64,000 bases of DNA from Maribellus luteus (GCF_003576475.1 NZ_QWGR01000002.1:493941-557940); one strand, 5' to 3'. Numbered from the stretch's first letter, positions 1-8,445 are shown. The notes: generated by a model not told the origin, from the sequence alone. Numbers and translations are program-made.

Positions 1-516
1 GAAATCCCGAATTCGTGGATTCCGTTGCAGTTTGATAACCCGGCCAATGTGGCTGTTCACCGCGATTTTACCGCACAGGAAATCATCAACGACTTCCCGG
101 AAGGTTTTGATTACCTGATCACGGGAGTGGGAACCGGTGGCCATATTTCAGGAGTGGCAGAGGTTTTAAAGGCAAAATTTCCAAACATTAAAGTGTTTGC
201 GGTAGAACCCGATACCAGCCCGGTTATTGGCGGAAAAGATCCGGGACCGCATACCATCCAGGGAATCGGGGCCGGTTTTATTCCGAAAAACCTGAATACA
301 GAGTTGCTCGACGGAACCATTGAGGTGGGCAAGGAAGAGGCTTTTGAATACGCACAAAGAGCGGCTAAAGAGGAAGGACTTTTTGTGGGAATCTCTTCGG
401 GAGCTTCGCTGGCAGCAGTGGCCAAAAAAATCAAGGAACTGCCCAAAGGCTCAAGGATTCTTACCTTCTCGTACGACCATGGGGAAAGATACTTATCAAT
501 CGACGGATTGTATTAA
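1..516 (+). CDS. cysK: cysteine synthase, C-terminal part (cut by window start)
   Basis: The reading frame is open from base 1, so the gene begins outside the window and only about 171 C-terminal residues are present. The product is a fold-type II PLP enzyme that makes cysteine from O-acetylserine and sulfide. The glycine-rich loop that holds the PLP phosphate ([12 protein letters not shown]) is visible. So are the family's NPAN stretch near the start, the GIGAGFIP segment and a late GISSGAS motif. The catalytic lysine lies upstream of the window. A cystathionine beta-synthase-like relative cannot be wholly excluded from the C-terminal half, but no CBS domain follows. Confidence 0.9.
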   Translation, partial: EIPNSWIPLQFDNPANVAVHRDFTAQEIINDFPEGFDYLITGVGTGGHISGVAEVLKAKFPNIKVFAVEPDTSPVIGGKDPGPHTIQGIGAGFIPKNLNTELLDGTIEVGKEEAFEYAQRAAKEEGLFVGISSGASLAAVAKKIKELPKGSRILTFSYDHGERYLSIDGLY

Positions 517-656
517 AAAGGGAGCCGGTTAGTTTTAACTGGCTCTCCATCGTTTTGGGGCAAGAAAGTTCGGGTCGATGGGGGACGTGTCAATGTAGTT
601 GATCGAACAAAAGTCCAGAATGGTTGTTTCTTTCGTAATCAAAGAAATTTTTAAAA

Positions 657-1130
657 ATGAAGAAAGGAGCAGCTATGTTTTTAACAGGATTACTTGTAGG
701 AATAGGCCTGATGGTGGTTTTAATCGTTGTGGTTTTGCCTAAACAAATGTTTGTGATCAACGAAAGCAAACTTGGCTTTGACGAAACGGTAGAAGCGATC
801 ACGCAATCGGTTCAGGAAAACAAGTGGAGCATGCCGCATGTGTACGATTTGCAGGCAACCATGAAAAAGAACGGATTGGAAGTAAGACCGGTAAAGGTGT
901 TTTCGTTGTGCAAACCGGAACATGCCTACAGAATTCTCAGCGACGATAACGAACGAATGGTATCTGCTTTAATGCCTTGCCGGGTTGCCGTGTACGAAAA
1001 AGGAGGAAAAACTTATGTGTCGATGCTGAACTCGGGACTTTTTTCTAAATTGATGGGGAAAAAGGTAAAAGAAGTGATGGGAGATGCCAGCGCCGAGAAC
1101 CTGCAGATTCTTGCTCCGGTAGTTAGGTAG
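657..1130 (+). CDS. DUF302 family membrane-anchored protein
   Basis: The product has 157 residues. An N-terminal hydrophobic segment (about residues 7-27) looks like a membrane anchor or uncleaved signal. It is followed by a soluble domain with the pattern of DUF302: a GFDETVEAI helix, the VYDLQATMKKNG region, a cysteine in the FSLCKPEHAY strand and a MPCRVAVYEK strand. The biochemical function of DUF302 is not established. The next gene, 41 bases downstream on the same strand, is a heavy-metal-domain lipoprotein, so the two are probably co-transcribed. A link to metal or sulfur stress is only inferred from that neighbour. Confidence 0.75.
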   Translation: MKKGAAMFLTGLLVGIGLMVVLIVVVLPKQMFVINESKLGFDETVEAITQSVQENKWSMPHVYDLQATMKKNGLEVRPVKVFSLCKPEHAYRILSDDNERMVSALMPCRVAVYEKGGKTYVSMLNSGLFSKLMGKKVKEVMGDASAENLQILAPVVR

Positions 1131-1171
1131 TCGATTGAACGAATAAGAATAAAAATCAAAAACTAACAAAG

Positions 1172-1483
1172 ATGAAGAAAGTACTGTTTTTACTGCTTGC
1201 CATTGGTTTGTTTGCCTGTGGTTCGGCAGAAAAGAAGACGGACGCCAAGTCGGCGGCTGCGGCCGAGGTGACGGAAGTTTCGCTGAGTATTGGCGGAATG
1301 ACCTGCGAACATTGTGTGATGTCAGTGGAAAAAGGGATCGGCAGTTTGGAAGGAATTGAAGCCGTGAAGGTGACGCTCAGTGATTCAACCGCCGTGGTAA
1401 AATACAACGCTTCGGTGTTGAAGCTCGACGATATTAAAGAAGCTGTAAAAAAGCGTGGCTACGAAGTGAAATCTACCGAATAG
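1172..1483 (+). CDS. heavy-metal-associated (HMA) domain lipoprotein
   Basis: The product has 103 residues. A short signal peptide ends in a lipobox (GLFAC, Cys16), so it should be lipidated and membrane-anchored in the envelope. After an Ala/Lys linker comes one HMA fold (about residues 33-101) with the metal-binding motif GGMTCEHC (Cys45, Cys48). Such domains bind Cu(I) or Zn(II) and pass it to ATPases or other carriers. It follows the DUF302 gene closely. A periplasmic metal-binding or sensing role is inferred; no P-type ATPase lies next to it. Confidence 0.85.
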   Translation: MKKVLFLLLAIGLFACGSAEKKTDAKSAAAAEVTEVSLSIGGMTCEHCVMSVEKGIGSLEGIEAVKVTLSDSTAVVKYNASVLKLDDIKEAVKKRGYEVKSTE

Positions 1484-1578
1484 GCTTGTTTTTAACCGGT
1501 TGGGGAAAATAATCGGTCGTATTTCTTTTAAGTTTGGGTAGATTTTGTATATTGAGCCAATGTGATGAAATTGAAAAC

Positions 1579-1725
1579 ATGAAAACAAACAACAGAAAAT
1601 TAGAGACCAGGGAACGGGGTCCGGTTTGGAAAGCAAAAATCGGCCTGCATTCCGGGATTTCGAACAAGACGTTTACCGTCTTCAGAAAATCCAAAAAATG
1701 GGAAACGTACATCTATCTGAATTAA
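1579..1725 (+). CDS. possible small basic protein, 48 residues
   Basis: An open frame begins with ATG at 1579 and ends with TAA at 1725, three bases before a strong terminator hairpin. The predicted product is rich in Lys, Arg and Thr, with no signal peptide or recognised domain. The position just before a terminator is the main argument for it. It may instead be untranslated 3' sequence of the HMA lipoprotein transcript. Confidence 0.25.
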   Translation: MKTNNRKLETRERGPVWKAKIGLHSGISNKTFTVFRKSKKWETYIYLN

Positions 1726-1727
1726 AT

Positions 1728-1757
1728 AAAAGCTCCGGTCAAACGACCGGAGCTTTT
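1728..1757 (+). terminator. intrinsic terminator
   Basis: Perfect 13-bp inverted repeat AAAAGCTCCGGTC (1728-1740) / its complement (1745-1757), a four-base AAAC loop and a following T-run. It closes the plus-strand unit that contains the HMA lipoprotein. The same stem sequence recurs in the carB terminator at 3454-3490. Confidence 0.85.
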
Positions 1758-1784
1758 TTATGTTGGCCTTAGGGTGTTGGGAGC

Positions 1785-1952
1785 TTATACCAAAATTACC
1801 TCAGACTGAGCCTTATAATTCCATTTCTTTGCGTTTATGCTTCGTTATAAAAACTCAACAGAACTTTGGCTATGCTTCCTTTTTATGCCTTGCCTAAACA
1901 CAAATATTCTGAAATTATTTAAGGCTCACCTTGAAGTAAATTTGGTATTATA
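1785..1952. repeat. MITE-like element with imperfect terminal inverted repeats
   Basis: The left arm (1785-1820, beginning TTATACCAAAATTACCTCA) pairs imperfectly with the right arm (1913-1952, ending AAATTTGGTATTATA). Both arms contain a GAGCCTTA / TAAGGCTC core and an ATACCAAA / TTTGGTAT end. The roughly 90-base interior holds two related words, TTATGCTTCGTTATAAAAA and CTATGCTTCCTTTTTATG, and has no ORF. The right end covers the stop codon of the serpin gene (1948-1950). Size, inverted ends and lack of coding capacity fit a MITE or a structured intergenic repeat. Target-site duplication was not clearly seen. Confidence 0.55.
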
Positions 1953-3189
1953 CTTCTAGCGGATTATAAACCGTGCCAATAAACAACAACGTATTGGTGG
2001 TGCGTTCGCGGACGACGAAAACAAACGGTTTGTCGAAATGTACCGTAGGTGTTCCTCCGCCTGCTGAGGTTACTTCGAATCCGATGGTAGTAACAGCGGC
2101 GGCTTCTGTTCCTTCTTCATTTACATCCACAAAAGTGTTTTGTTTTACGAAGGAAATAAACGTGGTAACATCGCTCAGGTTTGAGAAATCCGCAGGACCA
2201 AAGGCATCTGTCATACCAAGATTCTGAAGATACTCATTCAGTTTTTTCTCGTACTTGAATTTGAATTTTGGCAGCAGTACATTGTATTTGATTTTAGCTT
2301 CCTGCTGGTCGAGCTCCGAAGTGATTTCTTCGTAGGTTTCTCCGGTAAATACGGGTAGCATTCCGGGCAGGCTTTCGTTGGGTAAAATAAGGTCCATTAC
2401 AAAATTATCGCGGCCATAGCTGAGTTCGTATGCCGAGAATCCATTTCCGTTGTATCTTCTTAGCGGAATTTTTCCCGACATGGTAGGGACTTCGATACTT
2501 TCACCATTGGTGAGAGTAAAAGGCAAATTCTCCGTATCGTTTTTTTCAAACTGTTGTGTCCAGTCGCCTTTAAAATACACCGCGTTTAGCAGGAACATTA
2601 CTGCATCGCCTGAGATTTCATTTAAAACTTTGTCGATTTTTCCGTTTGTATGATCCGATGCCCAACCGTTGATTCGCTTCAAGGTGTTGACTACGTCGCT
2701 AAAATCAAGTCCTTCAATATCTGCCTGGTAATCGGTTTGCATGGCCTCTTTGTACGAAGGTTTTACCGGAAATCCATTCCTGTAAAACATGGCATTGGCC
2801 AGGTTAAGCGTCACTTTGTTGTCGGCTTCCAGTAATTGCTCTACCAGTGTTTGGTAAAGCTCATTTATTTCGTCCTGAGTCAGGTTGTTATAGCCGAGCA
2901 TGTCGCGCATTTGCGTAAAAGTATTGCCGGCTGCTCCGTTCATGGCCATGTTCAAAGCTATGTTGGCGCTAAGGGGCGAAAGCATCATGTTTTTCTGTTC
3001 TGCACCGGCTACTTCAGTAAAAAGCGAAATGCCAAAATGGTTGCTTTTGGTCAACACCTCGTTGGCGTAGTCGGGAAGTACGATGGATTTGGGCTCCCTG
3101 GTTTCGGGTTGATCGTCGTCGTTGCTTTGCTGGCAGCTTAGCAGCCCCGTAAGCAGGAAGGCAAGAAGAAGCGTAACATTTGTTTTCAT
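1948..3189 (-). CDS. serpin-family protease inhibitor, lipoprotein
   Basis: The product has 413 residues. A signal peptide ends in a lipobox with Cys19 (GLLSC). The Asp-rich stretch behind it (SNDDDQ) resembles the lipoprotein export signals that send Bacteroidota lipoproteins to the cell surface. The serpin fold is complete, including the DAVMFLLNAVYFKGDW-type breach strand, the hinge EEGTEAAA near residue 358 and the C-terminal FDKPFVFVVRE strand. Hinge alanines are intact, so it should be inhibitory by the suicide mechanism. Counting from the hinge Glu as P17 places Thr-Ser at about P1-P1', which suggests elastase- or subtilisin-like targets rather than trypsin-like ones. It stands alone on the minus strand. 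Confidence 0.93.
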   Translation of the reverse strand: MKTNVTLLLAFLLTGLLSCQQSNDDDQPETREPKSIVLPDYANEVLTKSNHFGISLFTEVAGAEQKNMMLSPLSANIALNMAMNGAAGNTFTQMRDMLGYNNLTQDEINELYQTLVEQLLEADNKVTLNLANAMFYRNGFPVKPSYKEAMQTDYQADIEGLDFSDVVNTLKRINGWASDHTNGKIDKVLNEISGDAVMFLLNAVYFKGDWTQQFEKNDTENLPFTLTNGESIEVPTMSGKIPLRRYNGNGFSAYELSYGRDNFVMDLILPNESLPGMLPVFTGETYEEITSELDQQEAKIKYNVLLPKFKFKYEKKLNEYLQNLGMTDAFGPADFSNLSDVTTFISFVKQNTFVDVNEEGTEAAAVTTIGFEVTSAGGGTPTVHFDKPFVFVVRERTTNTLLFIGTVYNPLEV

Positions 3190-3453
3190 CTCATTAAAAT
3201 TGTTTATTTAGTTAGTATTCGATGGAACTCCCATGATTTTAATTATACCTGTTTGTGGCAATTCTTCGTCATGGTCGTTTCATAGTCAAGTTTTTGAATG
3301 ATAGATTTTTTACTTAGATGGATTTGCTTGGGAAATGGTTGCTTTGTGTTCGGAATTTATTTTACAAAAGAGACTCGTTCTTTATGTATTGATTGAAATA
3401 AAGAACGAGTCTTTAAGCTCAATTTAGGCTGCTCTAAGAGTTGGTAAAACTGA
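3190..3453. other. serpin upstream region with a 15-bp hairpin
   Basis: No gene was found here. The main feature is a perfect 15-bp inverted repeat, 3371-3385 (AGACTCGTTCTTTAT) and 3398-3412, with a 12-base loop. It lies about 180 bases upstream of the serpin start and just beyond the carB terminator. It has only weak T-runs on either side, so it may be a leader hairpin or a second terminator. No TAnnTTTG promoter was recognised for the serpin. Confidence 0.5.
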
Positions 3454-3490
3454 AAAAGCTCCGGTCAAACGAATGCTGACCGGAGCTTTT
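3454..3490 (-). terminator. carB terminator
   Basis: A 14-bp perfect stem (3454-3467 / 3477-3490) with a 9-base loop, followed on the minus strand by a T-run. It sits 24 bases past the carB stop. The stem core AGCTCCGGTC is the same as in the terminator at 1728-1757. Confidence 0.85.
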
Positions 3491-3513
3491 CTATACTTGC
3501 AATTTAGCTGATC

Positions 3514-6500
3514 CTATTTGTATTCGTCCCAGCTTTTTATTTTGACATCTTCCAGTGTGTATTTGCAAATTGCGTAAAGGAAAGCACTTGCCACACGGGC
3601 ATTGGTAATCAGCGGAATGTTGTAGTCGATAGCGCTTCTGCGGATGGTATATCCGTTTTTCAACTCCCGGTTGGTATGGTTTTTCGGGATGTTGATCACC
3701 AGGTCGATTTTCTTCTGCTTGATGTAGTCCAGCGTATTCGGCGATTGTCCTTCTTCGTCGGGCCAGTAAATCAGTGTGTTTTCGATGCCATTGTCGCGGA
3801 AGAACTTGTGTGTTCCTTCTGTAGCAAAAATATTGAAACCACGTTCTACCAGCATCCGGGCGCTGTTGAGTAACTCCAGTTTGCCGCGTGATGGTCCGGA
3901 CGAGATCAGGATGTTTTTCTTCGGGAAATTGTAGCCTACTGACAGCATTGATTTCAGGATAGCCTCGTAGAAATTTTCCCCGATGCAACCTACTTCGCCG
4001 GTCGACGACATATCCACACCCAGTACCGGGTCGGCTTTCAGCAAACGTGCAAACGAGAACTGCGGTGCTTTTACACCCACATAGTCGAGTTCAAACAGCG
4101 ACTTGTCGGGTTTCGGAACATCGATTCCCAGCATCACTTTAGTAGCGATCTCAATCAGGTTGAGCTTCATTACCTTCGATACGAACGGGAAGCTTCGCGA
4201 AGCACGCAGGTTACATTCAATTACTTTTATGTCGTTGTCTTTAGCCAGGAACTGCATGTTGAAAGGCCCGGTAATTTCGAGTCCTTTGGCAATCTGGCGG
4301 GCAATTTTCTTCACCCGGCGGATGGTTTCCACGTACAGTTTCTGCGGCGGGAAAACGATGGTGGCATCTCCCGAGTGAACCCCGGCAAATTCCACGTGTT
4401 CCGAAATGGCATAGGCGATCATTTCACCGTTGTTGGCCACCGCGTCAATTTCAATTTCCTTGGCATTCTCGATAAACTCGGTCACTACCACCGGATGTTC
4501 TTTCGATACATTGGTGGCCATTTCGAGGAAGTGAACCAGCTGGTCGGGGTTGGAAACCACGTTCATGGCTGCTCCCGAAAGTACGTACGACGGACGGATC
4601 AACACCGGGTAGCCCACTTCATCCACAAACTTGTGAATGTCTTCGATGGTAGAAAGGCGGGCCCAGCGTGGCTGGTCTACAACCAGGCTATCCAGTAGCG
4701 AAGAAAACTTCTCGCGGTCTTCCGCATTGTCGATTTTCACCGGCGAAGTTCCCAATACCGGAACATTCTGCCCGTGGAGTTTCATGGCCAGGTTGTTCGG
4801 AATCTGTCCTCCCATCGAAACCACTACTCCGTGCGGATTTTCGAGGTCGTAAATATCCATTACGCGCTCAAAACTCAGCTCGTCAAAATAAAGCCGGTCG
4901 CAGGTATCGTAGTCGGTACTTACTGTTTCCGGGTTGTAGTTGATCATCACTGCGCGGTAGCCCTGCTCTTTAATTGTGTCGATGGTGTTTACGCTACACC
5001 AGTCAAATTCCACCGAACTTCCGATACGGTAAGCACCGGAGCCGAGCACTATTACCGATTTATGATCTCCTAAATACTGAACATCGTTTTCGGTACCATT
5101 GTGCGTCAGGTACAGGTAATTGGTTTGAGCCGGATACTCGCCAGCCAGCGTGTCGATCTGTTTTACAACGGGAACAATGCCGTGTGCTTTACGGAAAGCA
5201 CGGACACGCAGCAAATCGCTGAAAATTTCTTTTACCGAACTTTTAATCACCAACCGGGCAATCTGGAAGTCGGAGAAACCCGCTTGTTTGGCTGCTTTCA
5301 GCAGTGGTAACGGAAGTTGCTCCAGTTCGTTTACCTGGCGCAGTTCCAGTTTTATTTTGTAAATGTTGTTTAGCTTTTGCAGAAACCAGCGGTCGATTTT
5401 GGTTTTTTCGTGAATCTCGTCGATCGAGTAGCCTTTGTTAAAAGCTTCGGCGATGGCAAAGATTCGGCGGTCGGTTGGGTTGGTCAGCTCTTGTTCTATT
5501 TCCTGGATGTTGATCTCTTCGCGGTTTCCAACAAATCCGTGCATGCCAAGTCCCACCATACGGATACCTTTCTGAATGGCTTCTTCAAAGGTACGTCCGA
5601 TGGCCATGATTTCGCCCACCGATTTCATCGAGCTGCCGATGTTTTTTGAAACGCCTACGAATTTACTCAGGTCCCAGCGCGGGATTTTTACCACACAGTA
5701 GTCGAGTGCGGGTTCAAAAGCGGCAGTGGTAACTTTGGTTACTGAGTTTTTCAGCTGATGCAGACCGTAACCCAGCCCCAATTTTGCAGCCACAAATGCC
5801 AGCGGATAACCGGTTGCTTTTGAGGCCAGTGCCGAAGAGCGGGATAAACGTGCGTTTACTTCAATTACGCGGTAGTCTTCCGAGTTTGGATCGAGAGCAA
5901 ACTGAACGTTACATTCGCCCACTACACCTACACGGCGGATGATTTTTATAGAGATGGCTCTCAGTTTATGGTATTCTGAGTTGGAAAGCGTTTGCGAAGG
6001 TGCCACTACAATACTTTCTCCGGTGTGAATTCCCAGCGGGTCGAAGTTCTCCATGTTACACACCGTAATACAGTTGTCGTATCTGTCGCGTACTACTTCG
6101 TATTCAACTTCTTTCCAGCCTTTGATCGATTCTTCTACCAGGATTTGCGGAGAATACGAGAAAGCACTTCCTGCGAGTTTTTCCAGTTCTTCTTCGTTTT
6201 CGCAGAAGCCTGAACCAAGTCCTCCCAGGGTGTAAGCTGCCCGGATAATGATCGGGAACCCAACCTGTTTGGCAGCGGCTTTGGCCTCTTCCATGTTGGC
6301 GGCCGCGATGCTTTTTGGGGTTTTTACGTCAATTTCCGCCAGCATTTTGGCGAAGATATCGCGGTCTTCAGTATCGATGATCGATTGCACCGGAGTACCG
6401 ACAACTTCCACGTTGTATTTCTCGAGTACGCCCGATTTAAAAAGTGCTACTCCGCAGTTGAGCGCAGTCTGTCCACCAAAAGCCAGCAAAATCCCCTGTG

Positions 6501-6744
6501 GCTTTTCCTTTTTTATAACTTCTTCCACAAAATGCGGGGTTACCGGCAAAAAGTAAATCTTGTCGGCAATGTTGTCCGAAGTCTGGATGGTGGCAATGTT
6601 CGGGTTGATCAAAACCGTTTCAACTCCTTCTTCTTTCAGCGCTTTTAATGCCTGCGAACCTGAATAGTCAAATTCACCGGCTTCGCCAATTTTCAGGGCA
6701 CCCGAACCCAGTACGATCGCTTTTTTAATATGTGTATGTATCAT
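3514..6744 (-). CDS. carB: carbamoyl-phosphate synthase large subunit
   Basis: The product has 1076 residues, full length for the family. It uses ammonia from CarA, bicarbonate and two ATP to make carbamoyl phosphate for arginine and pyrimidine synthesis. The layout is standard: an N-terminal carboxyphosphate ATP-grasp half (about 1-400, with VLGSGALKIGEAGEFDYSG and a GGLGSGF loop), an oligomerisation region (about 400-555), a second ATP-grasp half (about 560-935, with VLGSGAYRIGSSVEFDW) and a C-terminal MGS-type allosteric domain (about 940-1076). In most bacteria carA and carB are adjacent. Here 492 bases carrying a four-helix-bundle gene separate them. Confidence 0.98.
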   Translation of the reverse strand: MIHTHIKKAIVLGSGALKIGEAGEFDYSGSQALKALKEEGVETVLINPNIATIQTSDNIADKIYFLPVTPHFVEEVIKKEKPQGILLAFGGQTALNCGVALFKSGVLEKYNVEVVGTPVQSIIDTEDRDIFAKMLAEIDVKTPKSIAAANMEEAKAAAKQVGFPIIIRAAYTLGGLGSGFCENEEELEKLAGSAFSYSPQILVEESIKGWKEVEYEVVRDRYDNCITVCNMENFDPLGIHTGESIVVAPSQTLSNSEYHKLRAISIKIIRRVGVVGECNVQFALDPNSEDYRVIEVNARLSRSSALASKATGYPLAFVAAKLGLGYGLHQLKNSVTKVTTAAFEPALDYCVVKIPRWDLSKFVGVSKNIGSSMKSVGEIMAIGRTFEEAIQKGIRMVGLGMHGFVGNREEINIQEIEQELTNPTDRRIFAIAEAFNKGYSIDEIHEKTKIDRWFLQKLNNIYKIKLELRQVNELEQLPLPLLKAAKQAGFSDFQIARLVIKSSVKEIFSDLLRVRAFRKAHGIVPVVKQIDTLAGEYPAQTNYLYLTHNGTENDVQYLGDHKSVIVLGSGAYRIGSSVEFDWCSVNTIDTIKEQGYRAVMINYNPETVSTDYDTCDRLYFDELSFERVMDIYDLENPHGVVVSMGGQIPNNLAMKLHGQNVPVLGTSPVKIDNAEDREKFSSLLDSLVVDQPRWARLSTIEDIHKFVDEVGYPVLIRPSYVLSGAAMNVVSNPDQLVHFLEMATNVSKEHPVVVTEFIENAKEIEIDAVANNGEMIAYAISEHVEFAGVHSGDATIVFPPQKLYVETIRRVKKIARQIAKGLEITGPFNMQFLAKDNDIKVIECNLRASRSFPFVSKVMKLNLIEIATKVMLGIDVPKPDKSLFELDYVGVKAPQFSFARLLKADPVLGVDMSSTGEVGCIGENFYEAILKSMLSVGYNFPKKNILISSGPSRGKLELLNSARMLVERGFNIFATEGTHKFFRDNGIENTLIYWPDEEGQSPNTLDYIKQKKIDLVINIPKNHTNRELKNGYTIRRSAIDYNIPLITNARVASAFLYAICKYTLEDVKIKSWDEYK

Positions 6745-6812
6745 GATAACTATTGATTTTCGAATGATGATTAACGACTGAAGATTTTCGATTGAGTGGC
6801 CTCAATGCAACC

Positions 6813-7187
6813 TTAATCGTTGTGTTCTACACTTCTGTTCTTTTTTGCTGTTTCAATGCTTTTAACAAAGATGGATATCAATTCGTTGTTCTCAATAAAA
6901 CATTCTTCCAGTAAATCTACTGTCTTAGTAAGGCCGGAATACTTTATAATCTTGAGTGCAACAAAGGTCTCCCTAAGTTCTTTAAGGCAAATGCTCATTT
7001 TATGAATGAAATCTTTTTTAGATTCAGCACTCTGAGCTTCGCCATAATTCAGAGCAGGAGATGTTCCTGAACGGACGATCTGATTTTGCATGTGACTGCC
7101 AACCGGAGAATTCGGTAATGTTTCTGCCAGCCTGATAATCATAGCTGTGGATTTTATCAACCTTTCCTCCAAATCAAATCTGTTCAT
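6813..7187 (-). CDS. four-helix-bundle protein (S23 / rRNA-intervening-sequence family)
   Basis: The product has 124 residues and is predicted all-helical. It carries the family pattern around RSGTSPALNYGEAQSAES, then KKDFIHKMSICLKELRET. Members occur widely in Bacteroidota, and some are encoded inside 23S rRNA intervening sequences. They form helical bundles; their cellular role is largely unknown, although Avd, a diversity-generating retroelement protein, shares the fold. The gene sits between carA and carB on the same strand and interrupts a normally tight pair. AT-rich words containing GTTAATC or GATTAAC flank it on both sides. Confidence 0.85.
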   Translation of the reverse strand: MNRFDLEERLIKSTAMIIRLAETLPNSPVGSHMQNQIVRSGTSPALNYGEAQSAESKKDFIHKMSICLKELRETFVALKIIKYSGLTKTVDLLEECFIENNELISIFVKSIETAKKNRSVEHND

Positions 7188-7236
7188 CTCTTCTTTTCGT
7201 TCTTAATTCTTAAATCGTTAATCGATATTCTGCGGT

Positions 7237-8322
7237 TCAAACCTGTTTTTTGTATTCCACAATATTTTTGATGAACTCGTCGAACAAAAACTCGGTGTCA
7301 GTTGGGCCACTCGATGCCTCGGGGTGGAACTGAGTAGAGAAGAACGGCTTGGTTTTGTGCCTGATTCCTTCGTTGGTCTCGTCGTTCACGTTGGTGAACA
7401 ATGGCTCCCAGTCTGCGGGCAATGTTTTGGTGGCTACCGCAAACCCGTGGTTCTGGGAAGTGATGTAACATTTGTTGGTCCCTTCCAGAAGTACCGGCTG
7501 GTTGTGGCTGCGGTGACCGTATTTCAGTTTGTAAGTGTCAGCTCCGGCAGCGCGCGCCAGCAGCTGGTTTCCGAGGCAAATCCCCATAATCGGTTTCTCT
7601 TCGGCAATCACCGTTTTGATGTATTTAACAGTGGCATCGCACATGGCCGGGTCGCCGGGTCCGTTGGAGATAAATACGCCGTCGTATTCTTCTCCGGTAA
7701 AATCGTAATCCCACGGAACACGGATTACCGTGGCGTTCCGGTCAATGAGGCAGCGGATAATGTTGTTTTTTACGCCGCAATCGATTAGCACCACTTTGTG
7801 TTCCCCTTCGCCATATACTTCGCGTTCTTTGCAGCTGGCAACGGCAACCAGGTTTTCCTTGTTGGGATCGTAGAAGTCGATTTCTTCATCAAATTCGATT
7901 TTTCCCAGCATCGAACCTTTCTCACGTAAAATTTTTGTTAAGGCTCTCGTGTCGATGTCGAATAAGCCCGGAACCTCGGATTCTTTCAACCAGTCGGATA
8001 AGCTTTTTTCAGCATTCCAGTGACTGAATTCAAACGAGTAGTCAGAAATGATCAAACCAGTGATATGCAGTTTGTTCGATTCGTAAAATTTATGGATCCC
8101 GTTTTCTTTTTGGTTAAACGGAACGCCGTAATTCCCAATCATTGGGTAAGTCGAAACCAGAATCTGGCCTGTGTACGACGGATCAGTCAAACTCTCGGGA
8201 TAACCGGTCATTGCTGTATAAAACACTACCTCTCCAGCGACTGATTTTTCGCTTCCGAACGATTTTCCAACGAAAACAGTTCCGTCCTCCAATGTTAATT
8301 TTGCCTGTCTTACTTTAAACAT
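7237..8322 (-). CDS. carA: carbamoyl-phosphate synthase small subunit (glutaminase)
   Basis: The product has 361 residues. The N-terminal CarA-specific domain (about 1-150) is followed by a class I glutamine amidotransferase domain. The nucleophile lies in GICLGNQLLA (Cys249) and the other triad members in FHPEAS (His333, Glu335). The usual His after the nucleophile elbow (GICLGHQ) is Asn here, a conservative change outside the triad. It hydrolyses glutamine and channels ammonia to CarB. It is the first gene of the minus-strand unit carA - four-helix bundle - carB, and it is divergent from argR. A terminator-like hairpin lies 17-55 bases before its start. Confidence 0.97.
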   Translation of the reverse strand: MFKVRQAKLTLEDGTVFVGKSFGSEKSVAGEVVFYTAMTGYPESLTDPSYTGQILVSTYPMIGNYGVPFNQKENGIHKFYESNKLHITGLIISDYSFEFSHWNAEKSLSDWLKESEVPGLFDIDTRALTKILREKGSMLGKIEFDEEIDFYDPNKENLVAVASCKEREVYGEGEHKVVLIDCGVKNNIIRCLIDRNATVIRVPWDYDFTGEEYDGVFISNGPGDPAMCDATVKYIKTVIAEEKPIMGICLGNQLLARAAGADTYKLKYGHRSHNQPVLLEGTNKCYITSQNHGFAVATKTLPADWEPLFTNVNDETNEGIRHKTKPFFSTQFHPEASSGPTDTEFLFDEFIKNIVEYKKQV

Positions 8323-8338
8323 ATTCCGATATGATATT

Positions 8339-8377
8339 AAAAAAAATGCGTTTGTTCTAAAATCGACAAACGCATTT
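8339..8377 (-). promoter_or_regulatory. terminator-like hairpin in the carA leader (candidate attenuator)
   Basis: Read on the minus strand, a perfect 12-bp stem (AAATGCGTTTGT at 8377-8366 with its complement at 8355-8344) has a 10-base loop. A run of eight T residues (8346-8339, the first three shared with the stem end) follows directly. This is the layout of an intrinsic terminator. The upstream gene argR lies on the other strand, so the hairpin can only act on the carA leader itself. It ends 16 bases before the carA ATG. Premature termination relieved by an unknown signal is inferred; no alternative antiterminator stem was worked out. Confidence 0.65.
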
Positions 8378-8415
8378 CAGTTCTCTTCTATAGATATTTT
8401 CTGATAAGTATTCCA

Positions 8416-8445
8416 CATAAATAATGATCGTAACATTAAGCCAAA
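8416..8445 (-). promoter_or_regulatory. candidate carA promoter
   Basis: Read on the minus strand: TTTG (8445-8442), an 18-base spacer and TATTTATG (8423-8416). The last differs by one base from the Bacteroidota -7 element TAnnTTTG. It would start a leader of about 90 bases containing the hairpin at 8339-8377. Confidence 0.35.
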
